This document shows positions 1 to 6,658 of a stretch of DNA of 30,902 bases, in pieces. The notes beneath the pieces were generated by a model. That model had not been told where the DNA came from. It worked only from the letters and a program-made list of their open reading frames with translations, and ran no database searches. The stretch is from an uncultured Lentisphaeria bacterium (GTDB taxonomy: Bacteria > Verrucomicrobiota > Lentisphaeria > Victivallales > Victivallaceae): positions 1 to 30,902 of the forward strand of contig CALABZ010000089.1 in assembly GCA_937888615.1 (NCBI GenBank). The letters are read 5' to 3'. Positions within the stretch are counted from its first letter, which is position 1. The number at the start of each line of letters is the position of its first letter. Both the position numbers and the translations under genes were made by a program.

Positions 1-10
1 AGGAATTTTT

Positions 11-871
11 TCATGGTATGACATCCTTGACAGCGGGTTTGGTTATGGTTTTCAGCGATTGCTGGAGTCCGTCCAGCTCCTGTTTAAGCTTAGCATTGGT
101 TTCTTCGAGTTTCCGGTACTGGAGGAGCATATCCGGAATTTTCGCGGCTTCCTTGCGGCTGGCTTCGAGTTGGGTGCGGAGATCTTCGATGATCCGGTTC
201 TGGATTTCCAGTGATTTCCGGAGTTCGGCCAGACGCTGTTCCTTGTTTTTGTCCTCGCGGGTCAGGGAATCGCGGTAAATTTCGAGCTGTTTGACATTGG
301 CGGTGCTTTCGCGGAGCTGATCTTTGAGGATTGAGATGTCGGTGGCGTCGATGGTTTTCAGTTTCAGTTCATAATCAAGTTTTGCCATCTGATTTTTAAG
401 GTCGTTCACCAGGCCGAGCAGACGGCGGTTTTCGGACTGCGTCAGTTTGAGGCCTTGTTCGGTTTCATAGAGGGTGTCCTGCAGGGATACCACGTCTTCG
501 GGGTCGTTGAGCTTGACTTTGGTGTTGTTGTAGAATTTGCGTTGGGCGGCTTCGAGCCATCTGGTCACGTCATGACGTTGGGGGGAGTGCGGATTGGCCT
601 CCAGGAAGCAGCGGTAATGATAGATGGCGGCCAGCGGGTCGTCGAGGTTTTCATCGCAGAGCGAGGCCATTTCCAGATGGGCGATTTTCGATTCGGGACG
701 GACTTTCAGGTACCGCTTCAGGTATTCGGCGGCTTCGCGGTACTCCTGGTCACCGCGGGCCTTGCGGTATTTGACGAAAAGGGGGTGGGCGGTTTCACTG
801 GGGCCGTCGCCGCAGCCGCCGAGTAGAACCGCCAGCAGTACAAGGATCGAATATTTCAGGATCGAGTGCAT
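11..871 (-). CDS. Lipoprotein with TPR-like and coiled-coil regions, function unknown
   Basis: This is a predicted 286-residue envelope lipoprotein. Residues 1-20 form a short hydrophobic signal ending in a lipobox (LLGGC, Cys20 as the lipidated residue). Residues about 35-105 look like one or two TPR-type helical pairs ('EYREAAEYLKRYLKVRPES', then 'DPLAAIYHYRCFLEANPHS'). From about 130 to 275 the protein is charged and heptad-like, rich in Leu, Glu, Lys and Arg, as in a long coiled coil. This build resembles periplasmic scaffold or cell-division tether proteins such as YbgF/CpoB, with the order of parts reversed, but I do not recognise the family. The ATG at 871 is preceded by an AAGGACAG ribosome site. 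The gene is divergent from the HU gene. The lipoprotein call is firm; the role is unknown. Confidence 0.75.
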   Translation of the reverse strand: MHSILKYSILVLLAVLLGGCGDGPSETAHPLFVKYRKARGDQEYREAAEYLKRYLKVRPESKIAHLEMASLCDENLDDPLAAIYHYRCFLEANPHSPQRHDVTRWLEAAQRKFYNNTKVKLNDPEDVVSLQDTLYETEQGLKLTQSENRRLLGLVNDLKNQMAKLDYELKLKTIDATDISILKDQLRESTANVKQLEIYRDSLTREDKNKEQRLAELRKSLEIQNRIIEDLRTQLEASRKEAAKIPDMLLQYRKLEETNAKLKQELDGLQQSLKTITKPAVKDVIP

Positions 872-902
872 TTGCTGTCCTTTATAACCATAGATATTAA
901 TG

Positions 903-938
903 ACAATATAAAATACACTCGGAACGCCGCCGGGTCAA
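903..938 (-). promoter_or_regulatory. Candidate promoter of the lipoprotein gene
   Basis: On the minus strand a TTGACC -35 (933-938) is separated by 17 bp from a TATTTT -10 (910-915), which predicts a start near 903, about 30 nt before the ATG. A TATATT lies slightly further down and could serve instead. This is judged by eye from consensus only. Confidence 0.35.
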
Positions 939-967
939 TCTCATTCGGGCAAAACGGCGTTTTTTTT
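923..967 (+). other. Hairpin followed by a T-run, with no plus-strand gene before it
   Basis: AACGCCG (923-929) pairs with CGGCGTT (955-961), with a possible inner CCG/CGG pair, and eight T residues follow on the plus strand. This is the shape of an intrinsic terminator, yet the only gene upstream is on the minus strand. It overlaps the candidate promoter of that minus-strand gene. It could end a short divergent transcript or be chance. Confidence 0.3.
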
Positions 968-1063
968 CCGGAATCTCTTCAGTAAAAGCGGCGGGATTCC
1001 TGTCTGAAATAATTGCGGAAAAAATTCAAAACTATCTGATTAAACCACTTGTAATATTGCGGA

Positions 1064-1123
1064 TTGATTGTAAGTTATAGCTTCGGATTAAATGTTTGAA
1101 GTATTGAAAAAGCTGAATATAAC
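1064..1123 (+). promoter_or_regulatory. Candidate promoter region of the HU gene
   Basis: Two overlapping possibilities are visible in this AT-rich stretch. TTGATT (1064-1069), an 18-bp gap and TTAAAT (1088-1093) would give a leader of about 45 nt. TTGAAG (1096-1101), a 16-bp gap and TATAAC (1118-1123) would give a leader of only about 15 nt. The first is more plausible because it leaves room for the ribosome site. Confidence 0.3.
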
Positions 1124-1144
1124 TCTTGATTAAAGGAGAAGACC

Positions 1145-1444
1145 ATGACAAAGAGAGATTTGGTTGTGCGAATTGCCAAGGAAACCGGACTGATTCAGAA
1201 CAGCGTCGCCGATGTTGTACAGAAAACCTTGGATTATGTTGCCGATGAATTGGCCAGGGGCGAAACCATCGAACTGCGCAATTTCGGCGTTTTCGAGGTC
1301 AAAGTGCGCAAGAGCCGCAAAGGCCGCAACCCCAACCGCCCGAAAAACGAAGTGGTGATTCCGGAGCGCGCCGTGGTCAAGTTCCGCGCTGGTAAGGAAC
1401 TCAAGGAACGTGTCGAAAAACTCAATCCCAAAAAAATTAAGTAA
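1145..1444 (+). CDS. hup: HU/IHF-family DNA-binding protein
   Basis: This 99-residue protein is a small histone-like protein that bends DNA and compacts the nucleoid as a dimer. The N-terminal helices (residues 1-40, 'MTKRDLVVRIAKETGL') and the conserved 'LRNFGVFEVKVRKSRKGRNP' segment match the family. The beta-arm tip reads GRNPNRP, where E. coli HU has GRNPQTG; the proline needed for intercalation is kept. The C-terminal tail is lysine-rich. The length fits the usual 90-100 residues. AAAGGAG at 1132-1138 lies 6 nt before the ATG and fixes the start. The gene appears to be a single unit closed by the hairpin at 1484-1525. Whether it is HU or IHF-like cannot be settled here. Confidence 0.93.
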   Translation: MTKRDLVVRIAKETGLIQNSVADVVQKTLDYVADELARGETIELRNFGVFEVKVRKSRKGRNPNRPKNEVVIPERAVVKFRAGKELKERVEKLNPKKIK

Positions 1445-1483
1445 TCTTGTTTTTATGGATTGGTGTTCCAAATAAACAATTTG

Positions 1484-1525
1484 AATTGCGCCTTACTTAG
1501 CGGTTCGGCGCAATTTTGTATTTTT
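1484..1525 (+). terminator. Intrinsic terminator after the HU gene
   Basis: AATTGCGCC (1484-1492) pairs perfectly with GGCGCAATT (1507-1515) across a 14-nt loop and is followed by TTGTATTTTT. It closes the HU transcript only about 37 bp before the hisS start codon. hisS must therefore be reached by readthrough or by a promoter inside this short space. Confidence 0.7.
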
Positions 1526-1561
1526 CGGAATACCCCGTTTCAAGGAAAGAGAAGGTAGAAA

Positions 1562-2815
1562 ATGGCAAATTACGCACCTCCGCCCGGTACCGCGGATATT
1601 TTTCCCGAAGAGGCCGCCTGGTGGCGGCGTCTGGAAGAAACCGCCGCCCATGTGTTCCCATTGTATGGGTACGGAGAATTGCGCACGCCGATTTTCGAGT
1701 ATACGGAAGTTTTCAAGCGCGGAATCGGCGACGAAACCGAGGTGGTGCAGAAGGAAATGTATACGTTCGAGGACCGCGGCGGGCGCAGCCTGACGCTCCG
1801 TCCCGAAGGCACCGCCGGCGTGATGCGGGCGCTGTTGACCACCGATGTGATGAACGGCAATGAAAAACGGGTCTACTACATCGGCCCGATGTTCCGCGGG
1901 GAACGTCCCGCCGCCGGGCGCCGCCGTCAGTTTCATCAGATCGGACTGGAAAACGTCGGCAGGATCGCCCCCGAAATCGACGCCGAAACCATCACCGCCA
2001 TGATGCATTATATCCGCGAGACCGGCATCACCGGCGGGCGGTTGCTCCTGAATACCCGCGGCGTGAAAGCCGACCGCGAACCCGCGGAAAAAATGCTCCG
2101 CGAATATTTCCGCTCCCATATCGACGCCATGTGCGACGATTGCCGTTCCCGTATCGAACGCAACATCTGGCGGATTCTTGACTGCAAACAGGAAAGCTGC
2201 CGCGAAATCGTTCGCCAGGCCCCCCCTTATGTGGAAAGTTACAGCGAAGAATCGCGCGAATACTTCCGCCGGGTCTGCGAATTGCTTGACCAGGCCGGGG
2301 TGGAATATGAAATCGATCCGTTCCTGGTGCGCGGGCTGGATTATTATGTGCATACGGTTTTCGAACTGGTGCACACGGCCGGGCTCGGCGCCCAGGCCAC
2401 GATCTCGGCGGGCGGACGTTACGAACTCTTCCTGCCGGAAACGAAAAAACCGGTGATCGGGGTCGGGTTCGCCGCCGGCATGGAACGCTTGCTGCTGGTT
2501 CAGCAGGCGTTGGCAGTGCCGCCGCCCAAACCGGCGACACCGCCGGTGTTCATGGCCTCGATGGGCCAGGCCGCGCGCGATGCCAACATCATACTGGCGG
2601 CCGAACTGCGCCGGGCCGGTTTTCCGGTCGTGGTGGAATTTGAAGACAAGAGCATGAAGGCCCAGTTGCGCGCGGCGAACCGCGCCGGGAGCCGCTTCGT
2701 CGTCATCCGCGGCGATGAGGAACTGGCTAAGAATCTGGTCGTCTGCAAGGATATGAATGACGGATCCCAGCAGGAAGTCTCACCGCAAGCCCTGCTGGAT
2801 ATTATCGGAAAATAA
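1562..2815 (+). CDS. hisS: Histidyl-tRNA synthetase
   Basis: HisRS charges tRNA-His in the cytoplasm. The 417-residue protein has the class II core: the N-terminal 'PPGTADIFPEE' start, the ATP-site 'LRPEGTAGVMR' (79-89), motif 2 'FRGERPAAGRRRQFHQ' (111-126), the histidine-specific loop 'RGLDYYVHTVFE' (257-268) and motif 3 'GVGFAAGMERLLL' (300-312). An anticodon-binding domain fills about 325-417. The insertion domain carries Cys191, Cys194, Cys208 and Cys213, an arrangement I recall from many bacterial HisRS. The ATG at 1562 has GAAGGTAG just upstream. It is the first gene of a run with adk, map and infA, with 26 bp to adk. Confidence 0.97.
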   Translation: MANYAPPPGTADIFPEEAAWWRRLEETAAHVFPLYGYGELRTPIFEYTEVFKRGIGDETEVVQKEMYTFEDRGGRSLTLRPEGTAGVMRALLTTDVMNGNEKRVYYIGPMFRGERPAAGRRRQFHQIGLENVGRIAPEIDAETITAMMHYIRETGITGGRLLLNTRGVKADREPAEKMLREYFRSHIDAMCDDCRSRIERNIWRILDCKQESCREIVRQAPPYVESYSEESREYFRRVCELLDQAGVEYEIDPFLVRGLDYYVHTVFELVHTAGLGAQATISAGGRYELFLPETKKPVIGVGFAAGMERLLLVQQALAVPPPKPATPPVFMASMGQAARDANIILAAELRRAGFPVVVEFEDKSMKAQLRAANRAGSRFVVIRGDEELAKNLVVCKDMNDGSQQEVSPQALLDIIGK

Positions 2816-2841
2816 CAATAGAAAGGCAAAAGAAAGTTACA

Positions 2842-3492
2842 ATGTTCAAGAAAACAAATCTGATCCTGCTCGGAGGCCCCGGCGCCGGAAAAGGTACGCT
2901 TTCGGCGATGATGGAAGAGGCTGCGCCGTTCTTCCATATCTCCACCGGCGACCTGCTGCGCGCCGAAGTCAAGGCCGGCACCGAACTGGGCAAGCAGGCC
3001 AAGGCTCTCATGGACAGCGGCAAGCTCGTCCCTGATGAAATCGTGGCCGCGATGGTCAAAGACGCCCTGAAAAAAGACGAAAAAAAATATGGCATGCTCC
3101 TCGACGGCTACCCACGTACCGTCAACCAGGCCCTGCTCCTCGAAGAAGCGCTGACCGAACTTGGCCGTCCGCTGGACGCGGTGGTTTATTTCCAGGCCGA
3201 TGACGACTTCCTGCTGCGCCGCCTGACCTCGCGGATTATGTGCCGCAAGTGCAATCGTATTTATAACCGTTTCAATATGGCTCCGAAAGTCGATGGCCTG
3301 TGCGACGACTGCGGCGGCGAAATCTATCAACGTGACGATGACAGCGAAGCCAGCGCCCGCAACCGCCTGAAAGTCTTTCATGAACAGACCCAGCCCCTGA
3401 TTGACTTCTATAAGAACAAGGGACTGTTAATTGAAATCCCCTGCGGCGAACGCGATCAGGTATTCGCCGAAGTCGTCAAGGCGTTAAATTGA
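2842..3492 (+). CDS. adk: Adenylate kinase with a zinc-type lid
   Basis: This kinase converts AMP and ATP into two ADP and sets the cell's adenylate balance. The P-loop GGPGAGKGT lies at 11-19, the AMP-site 'STGDLLR' at 34-40 and 'DGYPRT' at 88-93. The lid is the long form: Cys134, Cys137, Cys154 and Cys157 form a CxxC/CxxC zinc site, where E. coli Adk has none. The length of 216 residues is typical. No strong ribosome site precedes the ATG; an AGAAAG run is the nearest candidate. The stop codon overlaps the possible TTG start of map and lies 8 bp before its preferred ATG, so the two are surely cotranscribed. Confidence 0.97.
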   Translation: MFKKTNLILLGGPGAGKGTLSAMMEEAAPFFHISTGDLLRAEVKAGTELGKQAKALMDSGKLVPDEIVAAMVKDALKKDEKKYGMLLDGYPRTVNQALLLEEALTELGRPLDAVVYFQADDDFLLRRLTSRIMCRKCNRIYNRFNMAPKVDGLCDDCGGEIYQRDDDSEASARNRLKVFHEQTQPLIDFYKNKGLLIEIPCGERDQVFAEVVKALN

Positions 3493-3500
3493 GAATCCGA

Positions 3501-4268
3501 ATGAGAGACGCGGTCATTCATACTCCCGAAGAAATCGAAAGAATCCGCATTGCGGCTCAGGCTACCGCCGCGGTGCGCGAACAGCTCCGCACAATGATTA
3601 TCCCGGGAATGACCACCCGCAATGTCGATGACCTGGCCGGACGGTTGATCGCCGAAACCGGCGGAACCAGTTCGTTCCTCGGTTATCATGGATTTTCCGG
3701 AAATATCTGCATTTCGATAAATGACGTGGTTGTCCATGGTACCGGTTCGGACCAGGTTGTCATCAAAGATACCGATATTCTGAGCATCGACCTCGGAGTA
3801 ACCATCAACGGCGCCACCGGCGATACCGCTGTTACCCTGGCGTTCCGCGATGATCTCTCTGCCGACCTGAAGCGGCTGTTGAGCGCCACCGAAGAAGCGC
3901 TTTACGCCGGAATAGCGGAAGCCCGCAAAGGCAAATTCGTCCGCGATATCAGCGCCGCCGTCGAGGCCGTGGGCAAAAAGGCCCGGCTCGGCATCGTCCG
4001 CGAATATGTCGGACACGGTTGCGGAACCAAGCTCCATGAACCCCCGGAAGTGCCGAATTTCGTCATGCCGGGTTTCCGTGGGCCCAAACTGGTGCCGGGC
4101 ATGGTCCTGGCCATCGAACCCATGTTTAATCTGGGCTCCGCCCGGGTATATACCGAACCCGACCACTGGACAGTCCGTACCCGTGACGGTCAATGGTCGG
4201 CTCATTTCGAACATCAGGTACTTATCACAGAAACAGAACCGGAGATTTTAACGTGTCAAAAGATGTAA
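3501..4268 (+). CDS. map: Type I methionine aminopeptidase
   Basis: The enzyme removes the initiator methionine from new proteins. Counted from the ATG at 3501 (255 residues), the five metal ligands line up almost number for number with the E. coli enzyme: Asp97 and Asp108 (in 'SIDLGV' and 'GDTAVT'), His172 ('VGHGCG'), Glu206 ('AIEPMF') and Glu237 ('EHQVLI'). The substrate histidine lies in 'YHGFSGNICIS'. A TTG at 3489 could also start the frame but would add four residues and overlap adk; the ATG fits the family better. There is no N-terminal SH3-like zinc extension. The 3' end overlaps infA by 16 bp. Confidence 0.96.
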   Translation: MRDAVIHTPEEIERIRIAAQATAAVREQLRTMIIPGMTTRNVDDLAGRLIAETGGTSSFLGYHGFSGNICISINDVVVHGTGSDQVVIKDTDILSIDLGVTINGATGDTAVTLAFRDDLSADLKRLLSATEEALYAGIAEARKGKFVRDISAAVEAVGKKARLGIVREYVGHGCGTKLHEPPEVPNFVMPGFRGPKLVPGMVLAIEPMFNLGSARVYTEPDHWTVRTRDGQWSAHFEHQVLITETEPEILTCQKM

Positions 4269-4468
4269 TCAGAGTTGAAGGCGTAGTCAAGGAACTGCTT
4301 CCCAACACCATGTTTAAGGTGGAAGTGAACGGGCAGCATATCGTTGACGCGCACATCAGCGGAAAAATGCGCCTGAACTTCATCCGCATTCTTCCGGGCG
4401 ACACCGTGACCATGGAAATGTCGCCCTATGATCTGACCAAGGGCAGAATCATTTTCCGCAAAAAGTAG
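4253..4468 (+). CDS. infA: Translation initiation factor IF-1
   Basis: IF-1 binds the 30S A site during initiation. The frame read from GTG at 4253 gives a 71-residue OB-fold protein starting 'SKDVIRVEGVVKELLPNTMF', with the family hallmarks 'FKVEVNGQHIVDAHISGKMR' and 'ILPGDTVTMEMSPYDLTKGR'. The start is decided by GGAG at 4241-4244, 8 nt upstream, and by the family length of about 72; the longer upstream reading has no homology to IF-1. The gene overlaps the end of map by 16 bp. In many bacteria map-infA is followed by rpmJ; no rpmJ frame follows here. Confidence 0.96.
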   Translation: MSKDVIRVEGVVKELLPNTMFKVEVNGQHIVDAHISGKMRLNFIRILPGDTVTMEMSPYDLTKGRIIFRKK

Positions 4469-4488
4469 CCGTGGGAATCATCACGGCT
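4467..4488 (+). other. Hairpin at the infA stop codon
   Basis: AGCCGTG (4467-4473) pairs with CACGGCT (4482-4488) across an 8-nt loop, beginning inside the infA stop codon. No T-run follows, so it is not a classical terminator. It may stabilise the 3' end or belong to the structured region that follows. Confidence 0.35.
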
Positions 4489-4495
4489 GGAGGCC

Positions 4496-4595
4496 CGGCA
4501 GGGTGTTGCAGCAAGGGGAGGTGTCCGGAATAAAATGTCTGGCGGTCCCCGATACTGTCTGATACCGGGTACGGCAATGATTTTCAGCCCTGCCG
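4496..4595 (+). other. Candidate structured RNA in the infA-fabD gap
   Basis: An outer stem CGGCAGGG (4496-4503) with CCCTGCCG (4588-4595) encloses a nested stem-loop. In it GGGGA (4515-4519) pairs with TCCCC (4546-4550), and inside that CCGGA (4525-4529) pairs with TCTGG (4538-4542, one G-U pair) around an ATAAAATG loop. I recognise no known riboswitch, SRP RNA or leader consensus. It lies 87 bp upstream of fabD and could be a leader element or a small RNA. The evidence is hand-found pairing only. Confidence 0.35.
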
Positions 4596-4681
4596 CCGTT
4601 CTTCCATTTTTCGGAAGACTGAAATCGGTCCGGGAGTGCTGTTTTACCGATATTTACAATGAAAAATTGAAGGAAACGTGA

Positions 4682-5587
4682 ATGAAAGCGATGTTTGTAT
4701 TTTCAGGGCAGGGGGCTCAGGCCGTCGGCATGGGACGGGATCTTTACGAAGCCAGTCCGGCCGCGAAAGCAATCTTTGATGCCGCCGACCAGATACTCGG
4801 CTGGTCCGTCAGCGAAGTCTGCTTCGAAGACAAAGACGGCAAGCAGGCCCGGAGTTTGTACGTTCAGCCCGCCATTTATACCATGAGCTGTGCGGCGCTG
4901 GAAGCCTACCGCGAAAAACACCCTGAAGTCCAGCCGGTCGCTTGCGCCGGGCTCAGCCTCGGCGAATACGGGGCTTTGTATGCCGGCGGCGCGTTTTCAT
5001 TTGTCGACGGCTTGAAACTGGTCGCTCGCCGCGCCGAACTGATGGATGAAGCCTGCGCGAAAACCGATGGCGGCATGGCAAGCGTCCTCGGCGGCGACGC
5101 CGATGTCATCCGCGAAGTCTGCGCCGCCTGCGATATCGACGTGGCCAACTACAACAGCCCCGGTCAGATCGTGATCAGCGGCGAAAAGGCCAAGGTCGCC
5201 GAAGCCGTGACCATGCTTAAGGAAAAAGGTATGCGCAAGGTGATCCCGCTGAACGTGGCCGGTGCTTATCATTCCCGGCTGATGAAGGATGCCGGTTGCG
5301 CCCTCCATGTGGTGCTGGAACAGAACGGTCTTACCATGCCCGCGATCCCGGTGTACCACAACTTCACCGCCCGCCCCGCCGAAAATCTTCAGGAATTGAT
5401 CGGCAATCTGGAAAAACAGGTTGCCGGCAGCGTCCGCTGGGTGGAATGTGTCCAGAACATGATCGCGGCGGGAGCCGACACCATGATTGAATTCGGTCCG
5501 GGCAATGTCCTGACCGGTCTTCTGAAACGGACTGTGCCCGAAGTCCCGGGCATCAATATAAACAGTGCCGACAGTTTGAACCAATAA
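4682..5587 (+). CDS. fabD: Malonyl-CoA:ACP transacylase
   Basis: FabD moves malonyl groups from CoA to acyl carrier protein to supply fatty acid synthesis. The 301-residue protein opens with 'FVFSGQGAQAVGMGRDL' and has the nucleophile elbow 'GLSLGEY' with Ser92. Arg116/Arg117 sit in 'ARRAEL', and the catalytic His197 is in 'AGAYHSRLM'. 'NYNSPGQIVISG' is a further family block. E. coli has GHSLGEY; the Leu in place of His is a common variant. AAGGAA at 4670-4675 sits 6 nt before the ATG. fabG follows after 21 bp, so the two form a fatty acid operon. No fabH, fabF or acpP gene is present in the window. Confidence 0.96.
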   Translation: MKAMFVFSGQGAQAVGMGRDLYEASPAAKAIFDAADQILGWSVSEVCFEDKDGKQARSLYVQPAIYTMSCAALEAYREKHPEVQPVACAGLSLGEYGALYAGGAFSFVDGLKLVARRAELMDEACAKTDGGMASVLGGDADVIREVCAACDIDVANYNSPGQIVISGEKAKVAEAVTMLKEKGMRKVIPLNVAGAYHSRLMKDAGCALHVVLEQNGLTMPAIPVYHNFTARPAENLQELIGNLEKQVAGSVRWVECVQNMIAAGADTMIEFGPGNVLTGLLKRTVPEVPGININSADSLNQ

Positions 5588-5608
5588 CTAAATAAGGAAG
5601 GATTGAAT

Positions 5609-6352
5609 ATGGGAACTCTGGAAGGAAAAGTAGCGTTGGTTACCGGCGGTGCGCGCGGTATCGGCAAATCAATCTGTGAACGTCTGGCCTCCGAAGGCGC
5701 CAAGCTCGCGATCGTCGACATCATGCTCGACGTGGCCGAAACCACTGCGAAGGAATTCAACGCCAAGGGCGTCGAAGCCGTGGCCGTGGCCGCCAACGTC
5801 GCCAAACCGGAAGAAGCCGCTCGCGCGGTCGAAGAAACCATCGCCAAGTTCGGCCGTCTCGACATCCTGGTGAACAACGCCGGGATCACCCGCGACAACC
5901 TGATCATGCGCATGACCGAACAGGAATGGGATTCTGTTATCGCGGTCAACCTGAAAGGTACGTTCAACTGCATCAAGGCCGCGGTTCGTCCGATGATGAA
6001 GAACCGTTACGGCAAGATCGTCAACCTCGCTTCCGTCGTTGGCCGCATGGGCAACGCCGGACAGGCCAACTACGTCGCCAGCAAGGCCGGCGTCATCGGC
6101 CTGACCAAAACCGTCGCCAAGGAATTCGGTTCGCGCAACATCACCGCCAACGCGGTGGCCCCCGGCTATATCATGACCGATATGACCAAGGATCTTTCCG
6201 ACGCGGCCAAAAGCGCGTTCATGGAAATCATCCCGATGAAACGCGGCGGTACGCCCGAAGACGTTGCCAACGTGGTCTATTTCCTCTGTTCTCCCGATTC
6301 CGACTATGTCAGCGGACAGGTCATCGGCGTGGACGGCGGCATGTACATGTAA
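5609..6352 (+). CDS. fabG: 3-oxoacyl-ACP reductase
   Basis: FabG reduces 3-oxoacyl-ACP with NADPH during chain elongation. This 247-residue short-chain dehydrogenase has the cofactor motif 'TGGARGIG' (12-19), 'NNAG' (89-92) and the catalytic triad Ser142, Tyr155 and Lys159 ('NYVASKAG'), ending in 'SGQVIGVDGGMYM'. The start is the ATG at 5609, since AAGGAAGG (5594-5601) is 7 nt upstream; the TTG at 5603 lies too close to that site. Its place directly after fabD supports fatty acid synthesis rather than another reductase role. acpP, a frequent next gene, is replaced by a terminator. Confidence 0.96.
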   Translation: MGTLEGKVALVTGGARGIGKSICERLASEGAKLAIVDIMLDVAETTAKEFNAKGVEAVAVAANVAKPEEAARAVEETIAKFGRLDILVNNAGITRDNLIMRMTEQEWDSVIAVNLKGTFNCIKAAVRPMMKNRYGKIVNLASVVGRMGNAGQANYVASKAGVIGLTKTVAKEFGSRNITANAVAPGYIMTDMTKDLSDAAKSAFMEIIPMKRGGTPEDVANVVYFLCSPDSDYVSGQVIGVDGGMYM

Positions 6353-6374
6353 TCGGATTTTTCCGGTATATTCA

Positions 6375-6407
6375 GGCTCGGCGGTAAACTCTGCCGGGCC
6401 TTTTTTT
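6375..6407 (+). terminator. Strong intrinsic terminator after fabG
   Basis: A 10-bp GC-rich stem (GGCTCGGCGG, 6375-6384, with CTGCCGGGCC, 6391-6400, including two G-U pairs) with a TAAACT loop is followed by seven T residues. It ends the fabD-fabG transcript. Confidence 0.88.
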
Positions 6408-6456
6408 ATTTATACTCAAACGGGCGAAAAAGGATGACAATTTTTCCCGTCCGGTC

Positions 6457-6485
6457 TTGATTCCGGCGCCAAAGGGATTTATATT
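6457..6485 (+). promoter_or_regulatory. Candidate promoter of tyrS
   Basis: TTGATT (6457-6462), a 17-bp gap and TATATT (6480-6485) match the general sigma factor consensus well and lie just after the fabG terminator. The predicted start is near 6492, which gives a leader of about 165 nt. Confidence 0.5.
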
Positions 6486-6658
6486 AGTTCCTATTATGTC
6501 GAATCTAATGAAAAATTCAGCAAAAGAACGTTTTTGGCGATATTGCGGCCGTGATCCATTCGCCCGCGGGGTGGCATATTGCCGGATCTGATTTATCGAG
6601 AAGCCTCTGTCCCCGCATCGTTATCTCTTTTTAACCGTTTTACCATGAAAGATTTATT
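6486..6658 (+). other. Long tyrS leader containing a possible 31-codon frame
   Basis: The rest of the 306-bp fabG-tyrS gap is a leader with no T-box consensus. It contains one open frame, ATG 6496 to TGA 6591, whose 31-residue peptide has two Tyr-Cys pairs ('RYCG', 'AYCR'). No ribosome site precedes it. A further six-codon frame (ATG 6645) overlaps the tyrS GTG. Either could be chance; I see nothing else in the gap. Confidence 0.2.

Noticed and set aside
4469..4681. Possible rpmJ or SRP RNA after infA
   Set aside because: No frame encodes the short basic, cysteine-bearing L36 protein. The GTCCGGAATAAAA stretch only superficially recalls the SRP RNA tip and lacks the conserved GGAAGNAGCAG loop.
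6486..6658. T-box riboswitch upstream of tyrS
   Set aside because: The conserved TGGNACCGCG block is absent; the nearest string, GGGGTGGCATATTGCC, does not match, and no antiterminator/terminator pair precedes tyrS.
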